The notes under the pieces: model-generated | Databases searched by the model: none | What the model was told of the DNA's origin: nothing | What the model saw: only the letters and a program-made list of their open reading frames with translations | Shown: positions 6,974 to 15,434 of the stretch, piece by piece | Layout: each line of letters begins with the position of its first letter | How positions within the stretch are numbered: the first letter of the stretch is position 1 | Source: CAVYPR01 sp052145775 | GTDB taxonomy: Bacteria; Actinomycetota; Acidimicrobiia; Acidimicrobiales; RAAP-2 | Assembly (NCBI GenBank): GCA_052145775.1 | Contig: JBKQNY010000194.1 | Span: 1-21,966, forward strand | Reading direction: 5' to 3' | Length of the DNA stretch: 21,966 nt | Position numbers and translations under genes: made by a program

Positions 6974-8161
6974 ATGGACCTCCGTGACCGCACCGAGGAC
7001 GAGGCCTTCCGCCAGGAGATCCGGGCGTGGCTGGCCGACCACCTGGTGGGCGACTACGCCGAGCTGGGCGGGAGGGGCGGCTCGGGCGACGAGGGCTTCG
7101 GCTTCGAGGTCCGGCTGCGCTGGGAGCGCGAGCTGGCCGAGGGCGGTTGGACCTGCGTGGGCTGGCCGGTGGAGCACGGCGGTCGCGGGGCCTCGGTCGC
7201 CCAGCAGGTGGTCTTCAACGAGGAGTACGCCCGGGCCCGCGCCCCGGGCCGGGTGGGCGTCATGGGGGAGGGGCTGCTCGGCCCCACCCTCATCCGATAC
7301 GGGACCGACGAGCAGAGGACGCGGTTCCTGCCGCCGATCCGCGCCGGGACCGAGCTGTGGTGCCAGGGCTACTCCGAACCCGACGCCGGCAGCGACCTGG
7401 CCAACGTCTCGACCAGGGCCGAGCACGACGGCGGGGAATGGGTGGTGACCGGCCAGAAGGTCTGGACCTCCCTCGCCCACCAGGCGGACTGGTGCTTCGT
7501 CGTCTGCCGCACCGAGCCCGGGTCGGTCCGCCACCACGGCCTCTCCTACCTGCTGGTGCCGATGGACCAGCCGGGCGTCGAGATCCGGCCCATCCGCCAG
7601 CTCACCGCCACCTCGGAGTTCAACGAGGTCTTCTTCGACGGTGCCCGCACCGCGGTCGACAACGTGGTCGGCGAGCCGGGCGACGGCTGGCGGGTGGCGC
7701 TCGCCACCCTCTCCTTCGAGCGCGGCGTCGGCCTCCTCGGCCACCAGCTCACCTTCCGCCGGGAGCTCGACCGTGTGGTCGAGGCGGCCCGGGCGCGGGG
7801 GGTCGCCGGCGACCCGGTGGTGCGCCAGCGGCTGGCGGCCGCCCACCCCGAGCTCGAGATCATGCGCGACAACACGCGGCGCAGCCGCTCGGGGGGGGAG
7901 GGGCCCACGGCCCCGCCCGAGGCCTCCATCGCCAAGCTCTACTGGGCCAGCTGGCACCGGCGGCTCGGCGAGCTGGCCATGGACGTGCTGGGGCCGGCGG
8001 CCACGGTGGCCGAGGGGTCCCCCTACGAGCTCGGCGACCTCCAGCGCTCCTTCCTCTTCTCGCGCTCGGAGACCATCTACGGCGGCTCCAACGAGATCCA
8101 GCGCAACATCGTGGGCGAGCGGGTGCTCGGCCTGCCGCCCGAGCCCAAGGTGGGCCGGTGA
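6974..8161 (+). CDS. Acyl-CoA dehydrogenase (FadE-like)
   Basis: A 395-residue FAD-dependent enzyme that introduces a double bond into an acyl-CoA. The N-terminal helical domain begins at DLRDRTEDEAFRQEIRAWLA. The central strand domain has WCQGYSEPDAGSDLANVSTRAE and VVTGQKVWTSLAHQADWCFV, the flavin-contacting segment. The C-terminal helical domain ends with SETIYGGSNEIQRNIVGERVLGLP. In medium-chain acyl-CoA dehydrogenase the catalytic Glu follows the Tyr of this motif (YEG); here the residue is Gly (YGG), so the base must be elsewhere or supplied by a partner subunit. The start follows a -10-like TAACCT by 8 nt, suggesting a leaderless message. The stop overlaps the next start (GTGA). The neighbouring FadD3-like ligase suggests a branched or ring-derived propionate side chain as substrate, which is inference. 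Confidence 0.92.
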   Translation: MDLRDRTEDEAFRQEIRAWLADHLVGDYAELGGRGGSGDEGFGFEVRLRWERELAEGGWTCVGWPVEHGGRGASVAQQVVFNEEYARARAPGRVGVMGEGLLGPTLIRYGTDEQRTRFLPPIRAGTELWCQGYSEPDAGSDLANVSTRAEHDGGEWVVTGQKVWTSLAHQADWCFVVCRTEPGSVRHHGLSYLLVPMDQPGVEIRPIRQLTATSEFNEVFFDGARTAVDNVVGEPGDGWRVALATLSFERGVGLLGHQLTFRRELDRVVEAARARGVAGDPVVRQRLAAAHPELEIMRDNTRRSRSGGEGPTAPPEASIAKLYWASWHRRLGELAMDVLGPAATVAEGSPYELGDLQRSFLFSRSETIYGGSNEIQRNIVGERVLGLPPEPKVGR

Positions 8162-9816
8162 CCACAGAGGACCCCCGTGCCGACCTGTGCTGGGGCTCGG
8201 TACCGTCCCTCGTGGCCGAGGTGGCCGGCCGGCTCGCCCACGCCGAGGCGCTCGTCGACGGCGACCGGCGCTGGAGCTTCGCCGGATTGGCGACGGAGGT
8301 GGCGGGGGTCACCCGGGCCCTCATGGCCTCGGGGATCGGGGCCGGCGACCGGGTGGCGCTGTGGGCGCCCAACTCCGGCGAGTGGGCGGTGGCCGCCCTC
8401 GGGGCGCTCGGGGCCGGGGCGGTGCTGGTCCCCCTCAACACCCGCTTCAAGGGGGGGGAGGCCGCCTACATCCTGCGGGCCTCGGGGGCGCGCCTGGTGT
8501 TCACCGTGCGGGGCTTCCTCGGCGTCGACTACCCGGACCTGCTCGTCGGCGAGGACGTGGGCGACCTGGCCGAGACCGTCCTGCTGGCAGGCGGGGAGGG
8601 CGGGAGCACCGGGGCCGCGGCCGCCGGGTGGGACGAGTTCTGCGCCCGGGCCGGGTCCGTCGACCCCGAGGAGGCGGCGGCGCGGTCGTCCGCCGTGGGG
8701 CCGGACGACGTGAGCGACCTCATCTTCACCTCGGGCACCACTGGCCGGCCCAAGGGTGTGGTGGCCACCCACGGCCAGTCGCTGCGCACCTTCGGAACCT
8801 GGGCCTCGATCGTGGGCCTGCGCCAGGGCGACCGCTACCTGGTGGTGAACCCCTTCTTCCACACCTTCGGCTACAAGGCCGGGCTGCTGGCCTCCCTCAT
8901 GGCCGGGGCCACGGTCGTCCCCGAGCCGGTCTTCGACGTCCACGCGGTGTGCCGGCGGATCGCCGAGGAGCGCATCAGCGTCCTCCCCGGGCCGCCCACC
9001 CTCTACCAGTCGATCCTCTCGCACCCCGACCGGGCCTCTTTCGACCTCTCCTCCCTGCGGCTCGGGGTCACCGGGGCCGCCGTGGTGCCGGTCGAGCTGG
9101 TGGTGGCCATGCGCGACGAGCTCGGCTTCGACACCGTCCTCACCGCCTACGGCCTCACCGAGTCGTGCGGCACCGTCACCATGTGCCGGCGGAGCGACCC
9201 CCCCGAGGTGGTGGCCGGCACCTCGGGCCGGGCCATCCCCGGCCTCGAGGTGCGGATCGTGGCCGACGACGGCGCCGAGCTCCCGCGGGGGGACGCCGGC
9301 GAGATCGTCGTCCGGGGGTACACGGTCACCCGCGGCTACTGGCAGGACCCCGAGGCCACCCGGGCGGCGGTCGACGACGGCGGCTGGCTGCACACCGGCG
9401 ACATCGGGGTGATGGACCCCGACGGCAACGTCAAGGTCACCGACCGGCTGAAGGACATGTACGTGGTCGGGGGGTTCAACGCCTACCCGGCCGAGGTGGA
9501 GGCCGTCCTGCGGGGCTGCCCCGGGGCGGGCCCCCTGGCCGTGGTCGGCGTCCCCGACGAGCGGCTGGGTGAGGTGGGCTGCGTCTTCGTGGTCCCGGCC
9601 GGGGCCGACGGGGGGCCCGCCGACGGCAGCCGGGAGCTGGCCCGGCGCGTGCTCGAGTGGGGACGGGACAAGATGGCCAACTTCAAGGCGCCCCGCCACG
9701 CCGTGGTGGTCGACGCCCTGCCGATGAACGCCTCGGGCAAGGTGCTGAAGGGCGAGCTGCGCGAGCGGTTCGCACGGGGCGAGGGAGAGATCGTGACCCA
9801 GGAGAGGAGCGGCTGA
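8158..9816 (+). CDS. Acyl-CoA synthetase, FadD3-like (AMP-binding family)
   Basis: A 552-residue ATP-dependent acid-CoA ligase that activates a carboxylic acid through an acyl-adenylate. The P-loop-like motif LIFTSGTTGRPKGVV, the stretch VVNPFFHTFGYKAGLLASLMAGATVVPEPVFD, the YGLTES motif, GGWLHTGDIGVMD, the hinge DRLKDMYVVGGFN and the catalytic Lys in ASGKVLKGEL are all in order and intact. The wording of the FFHTFGYKAGLLA, VLPGPPTLYQSIL and VLTAYGLTE regions recalls actinobacterial FadD3, the ligase for the C/D-ring propionate formed in steroid breakdown; I recall this from memory and have not searched it. GTG 8158 overlaps the dehydrogenase stop by 4 nt, and the frame before it is shadow. 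Translationally coupled operon member; a branched-chain or aromatic acid substrate is equally possible. Confidence 0.92.
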   Translation: MTTEDPRADLCWGSVPSLVAEVAGRLAHAEALVDGDRRWSFAGLATEVAGVTRALMASGIGAGDRVALWAPNSGEWAVAALGALGAGAVLVPLNTRFKGGEAAYILRASGARLVFTVRGFLGVDYPDLLVGEDVGDLAETVLLAGGEGGSTGAAAAGWDEFCARAGSVDPEEAAARSSAVGPDDVSDLIFTSGTTGRPKGVVATHGQSLRTFGTWASIVGLRQGDRYLVVNPFFHTFGYKAGLLASLMAGATVVPEPVFDVHAVCRRIAEERISVLPGPPTLYQSILSHPDRASFDLSSLRLGVTGAAVVPVELVVAMRDELGFDTVLTAYGLTESCGTVTMCRRSDPPEVVAGTSGRAIPGLEVRIVADDGAELPRGDAGEIVVRGYTVTRGYWQDPEATRAAVDDGGWLHTGDIGVMDPDGNVKVTDRLKDMYVVGGFNAYPAEVEAVLRGCPGAGPLAVVGVPDERLGEVGCVFVVPAGADGGPADGSRELARRVLEWGRDKMANFKAPRHAVVVDALPMNASGKVLKGELRERFARGEGEIVTQERSG

Positions 9817-9818
9817 AC

Positions 9819-10937
9819 GTGCGAGGCATCGTGTACACCGAAGACGGGGTGGAGGTGACCGACGCGCTGGAGGTGCGCGACCCGGGGCCCCAGGAGGTCC
9901 GGGTGCGGATCGGGGCGGCCGGGGTCTGCCATTCGGACCTCTCGGTCATCGACGGGACCATCCCCTTCCCCCCGCCGGTCGTCCTCGGCCACGAGGGGGC
10001 CGGAGTGGTGGAGGCGGTGGGCTCCGAGGTGCGCTCGGTCAAGGCCGGCGACCACGTGGTCATCGCCACCCTGGCCAGCTGCGGCACCTGCCGGGCCTGC
10101 AGCACGGGGCATCCGACGTGGTGCCGCCGGTCGCTGGGCAACATCGACACGCCCTTTATCTACAAGGGCCGCCCCACCCACAACTTCGCCGCCGCCTCGG
10201 TGTTCAGCGAGGTCACCGTGGTGAAGGAGGTCCAGGCCGTCCGCATCCCCTCCGACGTCCCGCTCACCTCGGCCTGCCTCATCGGCTGCGGGGTGCTGAC
10301 CGGCGTGGGCGCCGTGCTCAACCGGGCCCGGGTGCGGCCCGGGGAGACGGCGGTCGTCTTCGGCGTGGGCGGGGTGGGGCTCAACGTGATCCAGGGGCTG
10401 CGCATCGCCGGGGCCACCCGGATCGTGGCCGTCGACACGGTGGCGGCCAAGGAGCCGCTGGCCCGCCAGTTCGGGGCCACGGACTTCGTCGACGCCGGGG
10501 CCGGCGACGCGGCGGCGGCCGTGCGGGCGCTGCTCCCTCCCGACCGAGAGCGCGCCTCGGGCGCCCTCTCCCCTCTGGGGGGAGCCACGTGGGCCTTCGA
10601 CTGCGTGGGCCACCCGGCCGTGCTGCGCAGCGCGCTCGACGCCCTCGACTGGGGTGGCAACGCCGTGGCCATCGGCATCCCGCCCCGGGGCAGCGAGGTG
10701 TCGGTGGACGTGAACAACCTGGCCTACGTGGACCGGGGGCTGCTCGGCAACCGCTACGGTTCGGCCCGCCCCCACCACGACGTGCCGCTCATGATCGACC
10801 TCTACAAGTCAGGACGCCTGCTCCTCGACGAGCTGGTCAGCCTCACCCGCCCGCTGGAGCGGTTCGGCGACGTGGTCGACGAGATGCACGCCGGAAGAGT
10901 GGCCCGCGGGGTGCTGACCCTCGACGGCGGCTCGTGA
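9819..10937 (+). CDS. Zinc-dependent alcohol dehydrogenase (MDR family)
   Basis: A 372-residue NAD(P)-linked oxidoreductase of the class III-like zinc alcohol dehydrogenase group. Catalytic zinc ligands are visible as C37 (GVCHSD), H58-E59 (LGHEGAG) and the Cys in LIGCGVLTG. The structural zinc site is C88, C91, C94 and C102 (SCGTCRACSTGHPTWC). The Rossmann fold has VVFGVGGVGLNVIQG. A short insertion around PPDRERASGALSPLGGATW is less conserved. GTG 9819 begins 2 nt after the ligase stop, with AGGAGAGGAG just upstream as ribosome binding site. It forms one operon with the acyl-CoA dehydrogenase and ligase, and probably oxidises or reduces an alcohol/aldehyde intermediate of the same catabolic route; the exact substrate is unknown. 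Confidence 0.93.
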   Translation: MRGIVYTEDGVEVTDALEVRDPGPQEVRVRIGAAGVCHSDLSVIDGTIPFPPPVVLGHEGAGVVEAVGSEVRSVKAGDHVVIATLASCGTCRACSTGHPTWCRRSLGNIDTPFIYKGRPTHNFAAASVFSEVTVVKEVQAVRIPSDVPLTSACLIGCGVLTGVGAVLNRARVRPGETAVVFGVGGVGLNVIQGLRIAGATRIVAVDTVAAKEPLARQFGATDFVDAGAGDAAAAVRALLPPDRERASGALSPLGGATWAFDCVGHPAVLRSALDALDWGGNAVAIGIPPRGSEVSVDVNNLAYVDRGLLGNRYGSARPHHDVPLMIDLYKSGRLLLDELVSLTRPLERFGDVVDEMHAGRVARGVLTLDGGS

Positions 10938-10962
10938 GCGGCCCGGCGCGCGGCGCGCGTCC

Positions 10963-10968
10963 TATGGT
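10963..10968 (+). promoter_or_regulatory. -10 element TATGGT for the leaderless nucleotidyltransferase gene
   Basis: TATGGT lies in the 37-nt gap after the alcohol dehydrogenase and ends 6 nt before ATG 10975. No ribosome binding site precedes the ATG. Transcription would begin at or next to the start codon. No matching -35 is visible. Confidence 0.5.
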
Positions 10969-10974
10969 GGTGCG

Positions 10975-11718
10975 ATGAAGGGGGTCCTGCTCGCCGGGGG
11001 GACCGGCTCGCGTCTGTTCCCGCTCACCAAGATCACCAACAAGCACCTCCTCCCCATCTACGACCGCCCCATGATCCAGTGGTCCATCGAGGCGGTGGTG
11101 AACTCGGGGATCACCGAGCTCATGCTGGTCACCGGGGGCACCCACGCCGGCGAATTCCTTCGTCTTCTGGGCAACGGCCACGAGTTCGGGATCGACCGAC
11201 TCAGCTACGGCTACCAGGAGCGGGCAGGGGGGATCGCCGAGGCCCTGGGGTTGGCCGAGCGGTTCTGCGACGGCGAGCCGGTGCTGGTCATGCTGGCCGA
11301 CAACGTCGTCGAGCGGTCGATCCGCCCCATGGTCGAGGCGTTCGAGGCCGACCCCCACGGGGGGCGCATCCTGCTCACCTACGTCGAACAGCGCGAGCAC
11401 CTGCGTCACCTCGGGGTCCCCGAGCTCGACGAGGCGGGGCGTCTGGTGTCGGTGATCGAGAAGCCCGAGGACCCCCCGTCCAACTACGGGGTGACCGGCA
11501 TCTACTGCTACGACGCCGGGGTGTTCGAGGTGATCAAGACCCTCGAGCCCTCCGGCCGCGGCGAGCTCGAGATCACCGACGTGAACAACCACTACATCGC
11601 CGAGGGCCGCATGGCCTACGACGTCCTCGAGGGCTTCTGGGGGGACGCCGGCGAGTCGATCGACGCCTACTACGCCGTCAACGACTTCGTGCGGGCCTCG
11701 GGGGCCAACAAGGGTTGA
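10975..11718 (+). CDS. Sugar-1-phosphate nucleotidyltransferase (RfbA/RmlA-like, short form)
   Basis: A 247-residue enzyme that couples a sugar 1-phosphate with a nucleoside triphosphate, probably glucose-1-phosphate with dTTP. The pyrophosphorylase signature LLAGGTGSRLFPLTKITNKHLLP with DRPMIQWSIEAVVNSGI is at the start. The metal-binding Asp is in VLVMLADNVVE, and the sugar-binding part includes VIEKPEDPPSNYGVTGIYCYD and GELEITDVNNHYI. The usual RmlA has about 290 residues; this shorter form lacks the C-terminal extension that carries the allosteric site, as in many archaeal and actinobacterial members. No rmlB, C or D genes are nearby, so the pathway cannot be read from context. It is convergent with dxs, with only 7 nt between the stop codons. 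Confidence 0.88.
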   Translation: MKGVLLAGGTGSRLFPLTKITNKHLLPIYDRPMIQWSIEAVVNSGITELMLVTGGTHAGEFLRLLGNGHEFGIDRLSYGYQERAGGIAEALGLAERFCDGEPVLVMLADNVVERSIRPMVEAFEADPHGGRILLTYVEQREHLRHLGVPELDEAGRLVSVIEKPEDPPSNYGVTGIYCYDAGVFEVIKTLEPSGRGELEITDVNNHYIAEGRMAYDVLEGFWGDAGESIDAYYAVNDFVRASGANKG

Positions 11719-11725
11719 GGGGGGC

Positions 11726-13696
11726 TCAGCCGGGGTCGGTCGCGGGCCGGGCGACCGCGCCGGGCCGGTCGGCCGACAGGGCAGCGCGCACGGAGGCCGC
11801 GATCCCCGGGGCGTCGAGCCCGAGCTCGGCCAGGATCTCGTCCACCTCGCCCTGGGCCACGTAGGTCCGCCCCACGCCGAGCACGCGCAGCGCGGGGAGC
11901 GGGGCATCGGCCTCGTCGGCCAGCCGACCGAGGGCGTCGGCCAGGTACATGCCGGCCCCGCCCTGGCGCACCCCGTCCTCGGCGGTCACGACCAGCGAGT
12001 GGGTGAGGGCGTCGGCCAGCATGGCCGGGTCGGGCGGGCTGACCACCCGGACGTCCCACACCGTGGCCGAGATGCCGTCGGCGGCCAGGAGGTCGGCGGC
12101 CCTCGAGCAGGCAGAGGTGAGCTTCCCCACCCCGAGCAGGCAGACCGTCCCGTCGCCGCGGCGCAGACGCCGGGCCTCGAGGCCCGACCCCACCTCGCCG
12201 GCGACGAGGTCGGGCGGCACGGCCTTGGAGAACCGGATCGACGCGGGGCCGGGCAGGTCGAGGGCGGTCTCGAGCATCACCTCCACCTCCTCGGGCGTGG
12301 AGGGGGCGAACACGGTCATGCCCGGGATCGACAGCATCAGCGGCAGGTCGAGCAGGCCGTGGTGGCTCGGCCCGTTGTCGCCGGTGATGCCGGCGCGGTC
12401 GAGCGCGAAGACCACCGGCAGCCGGTGGAGCCCCACGTCGAGGTTTGCCTGGTCGAAGGCCCGGCAGAAGAAGGTGGAGTAGACGGCCACCACCGGGCGG
12501 AGCCCGCCCATGGCCATGCCGGCGGCCGCGGTGACCTCGTGCTGCTCGGCGATGCCCACGTCGAAGCAGCGGTCGGGGTAGCGGGCCTGGAACGGGAGGA
12601 GCCCGGTCGGCCCGGGCATGGCCGCGGTGAGGGCCACCACCTCGGGCCGGGGTCCGCCCACCCGCAGCAGGGCGCGGGTGAAGGCGTCGGTGTAGGTGGT
12701 GGGGCGGATGTCGGCGACGGCCATCCGACCGTCGCCGTTGGCTCCGTCCTCCAGTGTCCCCGCGGTGCCGAGCCGTGCCCGCTTCACGTCGTGGAGCCGC
12801 TGGACCTCGTCCTCCTCGGCCGGGGCGTAGCCCCGGCCCTTCTGGGTCAGCACGTGCACCACGATCGGTCCCGGCCACTCGGCGGCGTGGGCGAAGGCCT
12901 GCTCCATGGTGAAGATGTCGTGGCCGTCGATGGGGCCGGCGTAGCGGACACCCAGGGCCTCGAAGAAGGTGTGGGGGGAGACCACCTCGCGCAGCGCGCT
13001 CGTGAGCCCGTGGACGCCGGAGTAGGCGAGCTCGCCCACGCCGGGGATCTCGCGCAGGAGCGTCCGCAGCCGCTCGCGGGTCTGCACGTAGGTCGGGTTG
13101 AGCCGCAGGGTGGTGAGGCTCCGGCTCAGCTGGGACACCGTCGGGGCGTAGGAGCGGCCGTTGTCGTTGAGCACCACGACCACCCGGCGCCCCGAGTGGC
13201 CGAGGTTGTTGAGCGCCTCGTAGGCCATGCCGCCGGTGAGGGCCCCGTCGCCGATGACCGCCACCACGCGCCGGTCGTGGTCGTAGCCGGAGGAGCCGCC
13301 CGAGAGATCCAGGGCGGTGGCCAGCCCGTGGGCGTAGGAGAGGACGGTCGAGGCGTGGGAGTTCTCGATCCAGTCGTGCTCGGACTCGGCCCGGTTGGGG
13401 TAGCCGGACATGCCGCCCTTCTGGCGGAGGTTGCGGAAGCCGTAGCGGCGGCCGGTGAGCAGCTTGTGCACGTAGGCCTGGTGGCCGGTGTCCCACAGGA
13501 TCGGGTCCTTGGGCGACTCGAACACCCGGTGCAGGGCGATGGTGAGCTCGACCACGCCCAGGTTGGAACCGAGGTGGCCGCCGGTGGTCGTCACCGACTC
13601 GACGATGAAGGCCCGGATCTCGGCCGCCAGCTCGGCCAGCTCGGCAGCGTCGAGGGTTCGCAGGTCGGCGGGGGTTTCGATGCGGGGGAGGATCAT
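11726..13696 (-). CDS. dxs: 1-deoxy-D-xylulose-5-phosphate synthase
   Basis: First enzyme of the MEP isoprenoid pathway: condenses pyruvate and glyceraldehyde 3-phosphate to DXP using thiamine diphosphate. The 656-residue protein is slightly longer than usual (about 620-640). Evidence: ESVTTTGGHLGSNLGVVELT at the N-terminus, PILWDTGHQAYVHKLLTGR, the TPP-binding GDGALTGGMAYEALNN, GPIDGHDIFTM, then the transketolase middle domain with DVGIAEQHEVTAAAGMA and GLHRLPVVFALDRAGITGDNGPSHHG, and the C-terminal transketolase domain. All key residues I can place are intact. ATG 13696 has no clear ribosome binding site; a TAGATT -10 element about 35 nt upstream would give a leader of roughly 28 nt. Last gene of a minus-strand run after the thioesterase and MFS genes. 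Confidence 0.97.
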   Translation of the reverse strand: MILPRIETPADLRTLDAAELAELAAEIRAFIVESVTTTGGHLGSNLGVVELTIALHRVFESPKDPILWDTGHQAYVHKLLTGRRYGFRNLRQKGGMSGYPNRAESEHDWIENSHASTVLSYAHGLATALDLSGGSSGYDHDRRVVAVIGDGALTGGMAYEALNNLGHSGRRVVVVLNDNGRSYAPTVSQLSRSLTTLRLNPTYVQTRERLRTLLREIPGVGELAYSGVHGLTSALREVVSPHTFFEALGVRYAGPIDGHDIFTMEQAFAHAAEWPGPIVVHVLTQKGRGYAPAEEDEVQRLHDVKRARLGTAGTLEDGANGDGRMAVADIRPTTYTDAFTRALLRVGGPRPEVVALTAAMPGPTGLLPFQARYPDRCFDVGIAEQHEVTAAAGMAMGGLRPVVAVYSTFFCRAFDQANLDVGLHRLPVVFALDRAGITGDNGPSHHGLLDLPLMLSIPGMTVFAPSTPEEVEVMLETALDLPGPASIRFSKAVPPDLVAGEVGSGLEARRLRRGDGTVCLLGVGKLTSACSRAADLLAADGISATVWDVRVVSPPDPAMLADALTHSLVVTAEDGVRQGGAGMYLADALGRLADEADAPLPALRVLGVGRTYVAQGEVDEILAELGLDAPGIAASVRAALSADRPGAVARPATDPG

Positions 13697-13731
13697 GGTC
13701 AGGCGAGGCGGCGGGCAGGGTGCCCGGGCTC

Positions 13732-13737
13732 AATCTA
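13732..13737 (-). promoter_or_regulatory. -10 element TAGATT upstream of dxs
   Basis: On the minus strand TAGATT lies 35 nt before the dxs ATG and overlaps the TAG stop codon of the upstream MFS gene. It would give dxs its own promoter with a leader of about 28 nt. There is no good -35; the call rests on the hexamer and position only. Confidence 0.35.
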
Positions 13738-14946
13738 CCCCTCGCGCCCGCCCGACCCACGGCCGTGGCCGCGCACCACGGCGGCCACCGCGACCACCGC
13801 GGCGAAGAGGGCCAGGAGCTGCAGCCCCCGGGCGAGTCCCCAGGTGTCCGAGACCCAGCCCACCAGCGGGGCGCCCGCCACCCACCCCACGTAACCGGCC
13901 GCCGTGAACGCCCCGACGGCGGCGGTGGCCCGGCTCGCCTGGTTGGTCACCTGGCTCATGACCAGCGGCCAGAAGAGGGAGGCGCCCGCCGCCCCGATGG
14001 CCAGTCCGCAGGCGGCGGCCACCACGGCCGGCGAGACCGACTCGAGCAGGATCCCCGCGGCCGCGGCCAGGCCGCCGACCACCAACGCCACGCGGGCGGA
14101 GAGGCGGCCGAGCAGCGGACCGCCCGCCCCCCGGGTGGTGGCGGCCACCGACTGTCCGACCACGTAGGCCCCGGCCCCGAGCAGGACCCCGGCCGCCAGG
14201 TGGGTGCGCAGGTAGAGGACGCCCCAAGTGTCCACGCCCCCTTCGGTGATCTCGGCCAGGGCGAACACGACGAGGAAGACGAGCAGACCGTCGACGCGCA
14301 GCTGGGCGAACGGCCCCCGACGGGGGACACCGGCCGCCCCGGGGTCCGATGGCGCCGGCGGGCCGTCGGGCCCCCGGCCCTGGGTGCGGTGCGTCCAGTA
14401 CCCGACCCCGACCACGACGACGGCGAGGATCGGCCACATCCACCGCCACGAGGCGCCCAGACCGATGACCAGGCCCGCGGTGGCCGCGCCGAGGAGCGCC
14501 CCGCTGTTGAACAGGGCGTGGAAACGCACGAGAGCGCCCGGACGGCCGGCCAGACGGCGGGAGGCGGCGGCGTTCATGGCCGTGTCCACGCAGCCGCCCG
14601 CCACCTCGGCCGCGCAGAAGCAGGCGGCGAAGACCGGCCACGGGCGGGCCAGCCCGGTGGCCACCAGCAGCACCGACCAGGCGACGAGGGACCCCGCCAG
14701 CATCGGGCCGGTGCCCCAACGCTCGGCACGGTGCCCGAGCACGGCGCCGGTCACCGCGGCCAGCCCGACGGCCACGGCCAAGAGCAGGCCGAGGGTGCCG
14801 TCGGAGAGGTGGAAGGTCCGCTGGACGTCGGCGATGGCCACGGCCCAGGTCCCCCAGAACAGCCCGAGGGTGATGAACGACGCCCGCACCGGTCCCGGCG
14901 CGGCCATCGGCGGATGGTCCGCGGTGCGGGCGCCGGGTCTCGTCAC
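13735..14946 (-). CDS. MFS transporter
   Basis: A 403-residue inner-membrane protein of the major facilitator superfamily with about twelve hydrophobic helices in two halves, separated near residues 185-215 by a loop rich in Gly, Pro and Arg (TQGRGPDGPPAPSDPG). The segments FHALFNSGALLGAATAGLVIG and CVDTAMNAAASRRLAGRPGALVR resemble the YbjJ-like branch of putative exporters. The substrate is unknown. The start is taken as GTG 14946, 25 nt after the thioesterase stop; ATG 14907 (MAAPGPVRASF) is a plausible alternative because it sits right before the first helix. Neither has a clear ribosome binding site. It may be co-transcribed with the upstream thioesterase and run into dxs. Confidence 0.88.
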   Translation of the reverse strand: MTRPGARTADHPPMAAPGPVRASFITLGLFWGTWAVAIADVQRTFHLSDGTLGLLLAVAVGLAAVTGAVLGHRAERWGTGPMLAGSLVAWSVLLVATGLARPWPVFAACFCAAEVAGGCVDTAMNAAASRRLAGRPGALVRFHALFNSGALLGAATAGLVIGLGASWRWMWPILAVVVVGVGYWTHRTQGRGPDGPPAPSDPGAAGVPRRGPFAQLRVDGLLVFLVVFALAEITEGGVDTWGVLYLRTHLAAGVLLGAGAYVVGQSVAATTRGAGGPLLGRLSARVALVVGGLAAAAGILLESVSPAVVAAACGLAIGAAGASLFWPLVMSQVTNQASRATAAVGAFTAAGYVGWVAGAPLVGWVSDTWGLARGLQLLALFAAVVAVAAVVRGHGRGSGGREG

Positions 14947-14971
14947 GGCGCGCCGGGACCGGGGACGGCGG

Positions 14972-15415
14972 TCAGCCGCCGGAGGGCGGGCCGGCCTTGG
15001 CGATGAACTTGGCCGTTGTCACCAGCACCCGGGTGAGCCGGCCGGCGCCGACCAGCCCCGCCTGACCCTCGGAGCTGAGTCGCACCGAAACGGTGAAGAC
15101 CAGACGGCGCCCCTCCACCCGCTCCAGGCTGGCCTCGGCCGAGACGGCCGAGCCCACGGCCACCGGGGCCAGGTGGTCGAACTGGACCCGCGAGGCCACC
15201 GTCGTGCGGCCGGGCCCGAGATGGCCGTCGAGCGCCCGGCAGCTGGCCTCCTCGCAGAGCGCCAGCAGCCGCGGCGTCCCGAGCACGGGGACCTCGCCCG
15301 AACCAAGGGCGATCGCCGTGTCCTGGGTCCCCACCGTCAGGGACACGGTGGCCGAGAGGCCCGGGGCCACCCCCGGGTCCACCTGCTCGGAAGGCTCGGA
15401 TCGGACGCGGGGCAC
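14972..15415 (-). CDS. Hotdog-fold thioesterase-like protein (FlK-like)
   Basis: A 147-residue single-hotdog-domain protein. GSGEVPVLGTPRLLALCEEASCRALDGHL contains the Thr and Glu expected of the fluoroacetyl-CoA thioesterase-like (FlK) group, and VASRVQFDHLAPVAVGSAV holds the matching His; the C-terminal strands RRLVFTVSVRLSSEGQAGLVGAGRLTRVLV complete the fold. It probably hydrolyses a short acyl-CoA, but such proteins are often uncharacterised. GTG 15415 is chosen because a minus-strand TATCGT -10 element ends 7 nt before it and no ribosome binding site exists; the frame is open further upstream but overlaps tldD and looks like shadow. First gene of the minus-strand run toward MFS and dxs. 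Confidence 0.82.
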   Translation of the reverse strand: MPRVRSEPSEQVDPGVAPGLSATVSLTVGTQDTAIALGSGEVPVLGTPRLLALCEEASCRALDGHLGPGRTTVASRVQFDHLAPVAVGSAVSAEASLERVEGRRLVFTVSVRLSSEGQAGLVGAGRLTRVLVTTAKFIAKAGPPSGG

Positions 15416-15421
15416 GACGGG

Positions 15422-15428
15422 TACGATA
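15422..15428. promoter_or_regulatory. Bidirectional -10 heptamer TACGATA serving tldD and the thioesterase gene
   Basis: Forward TACGAT (15422-15427) ends 7 nt before GTG 15435 (tldD). Minus-strand TATCGT (15428-15423) ends 7 nt before GTG 15415 (thioesterase). Both GTG codons are in frame with their proteins, and only 19 nt separate them. The layout mirrors the heptamer at 6960-6966. Activity in both directions is inferred from symmetry. Confidence 0.6.
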
Positions 15429-15434
15429 CCGCCC

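Noticed and set aside
7027..8157. Long upstream extension of the CoA ligase frame, which would give a 929-residue protein
   Set aside because: This part is a shifted reading of the acyl-CoA dehydrogenase and consists of Arg/Gly/Pro-rich shadow sequence; the ligase family start matches GTG 8158.
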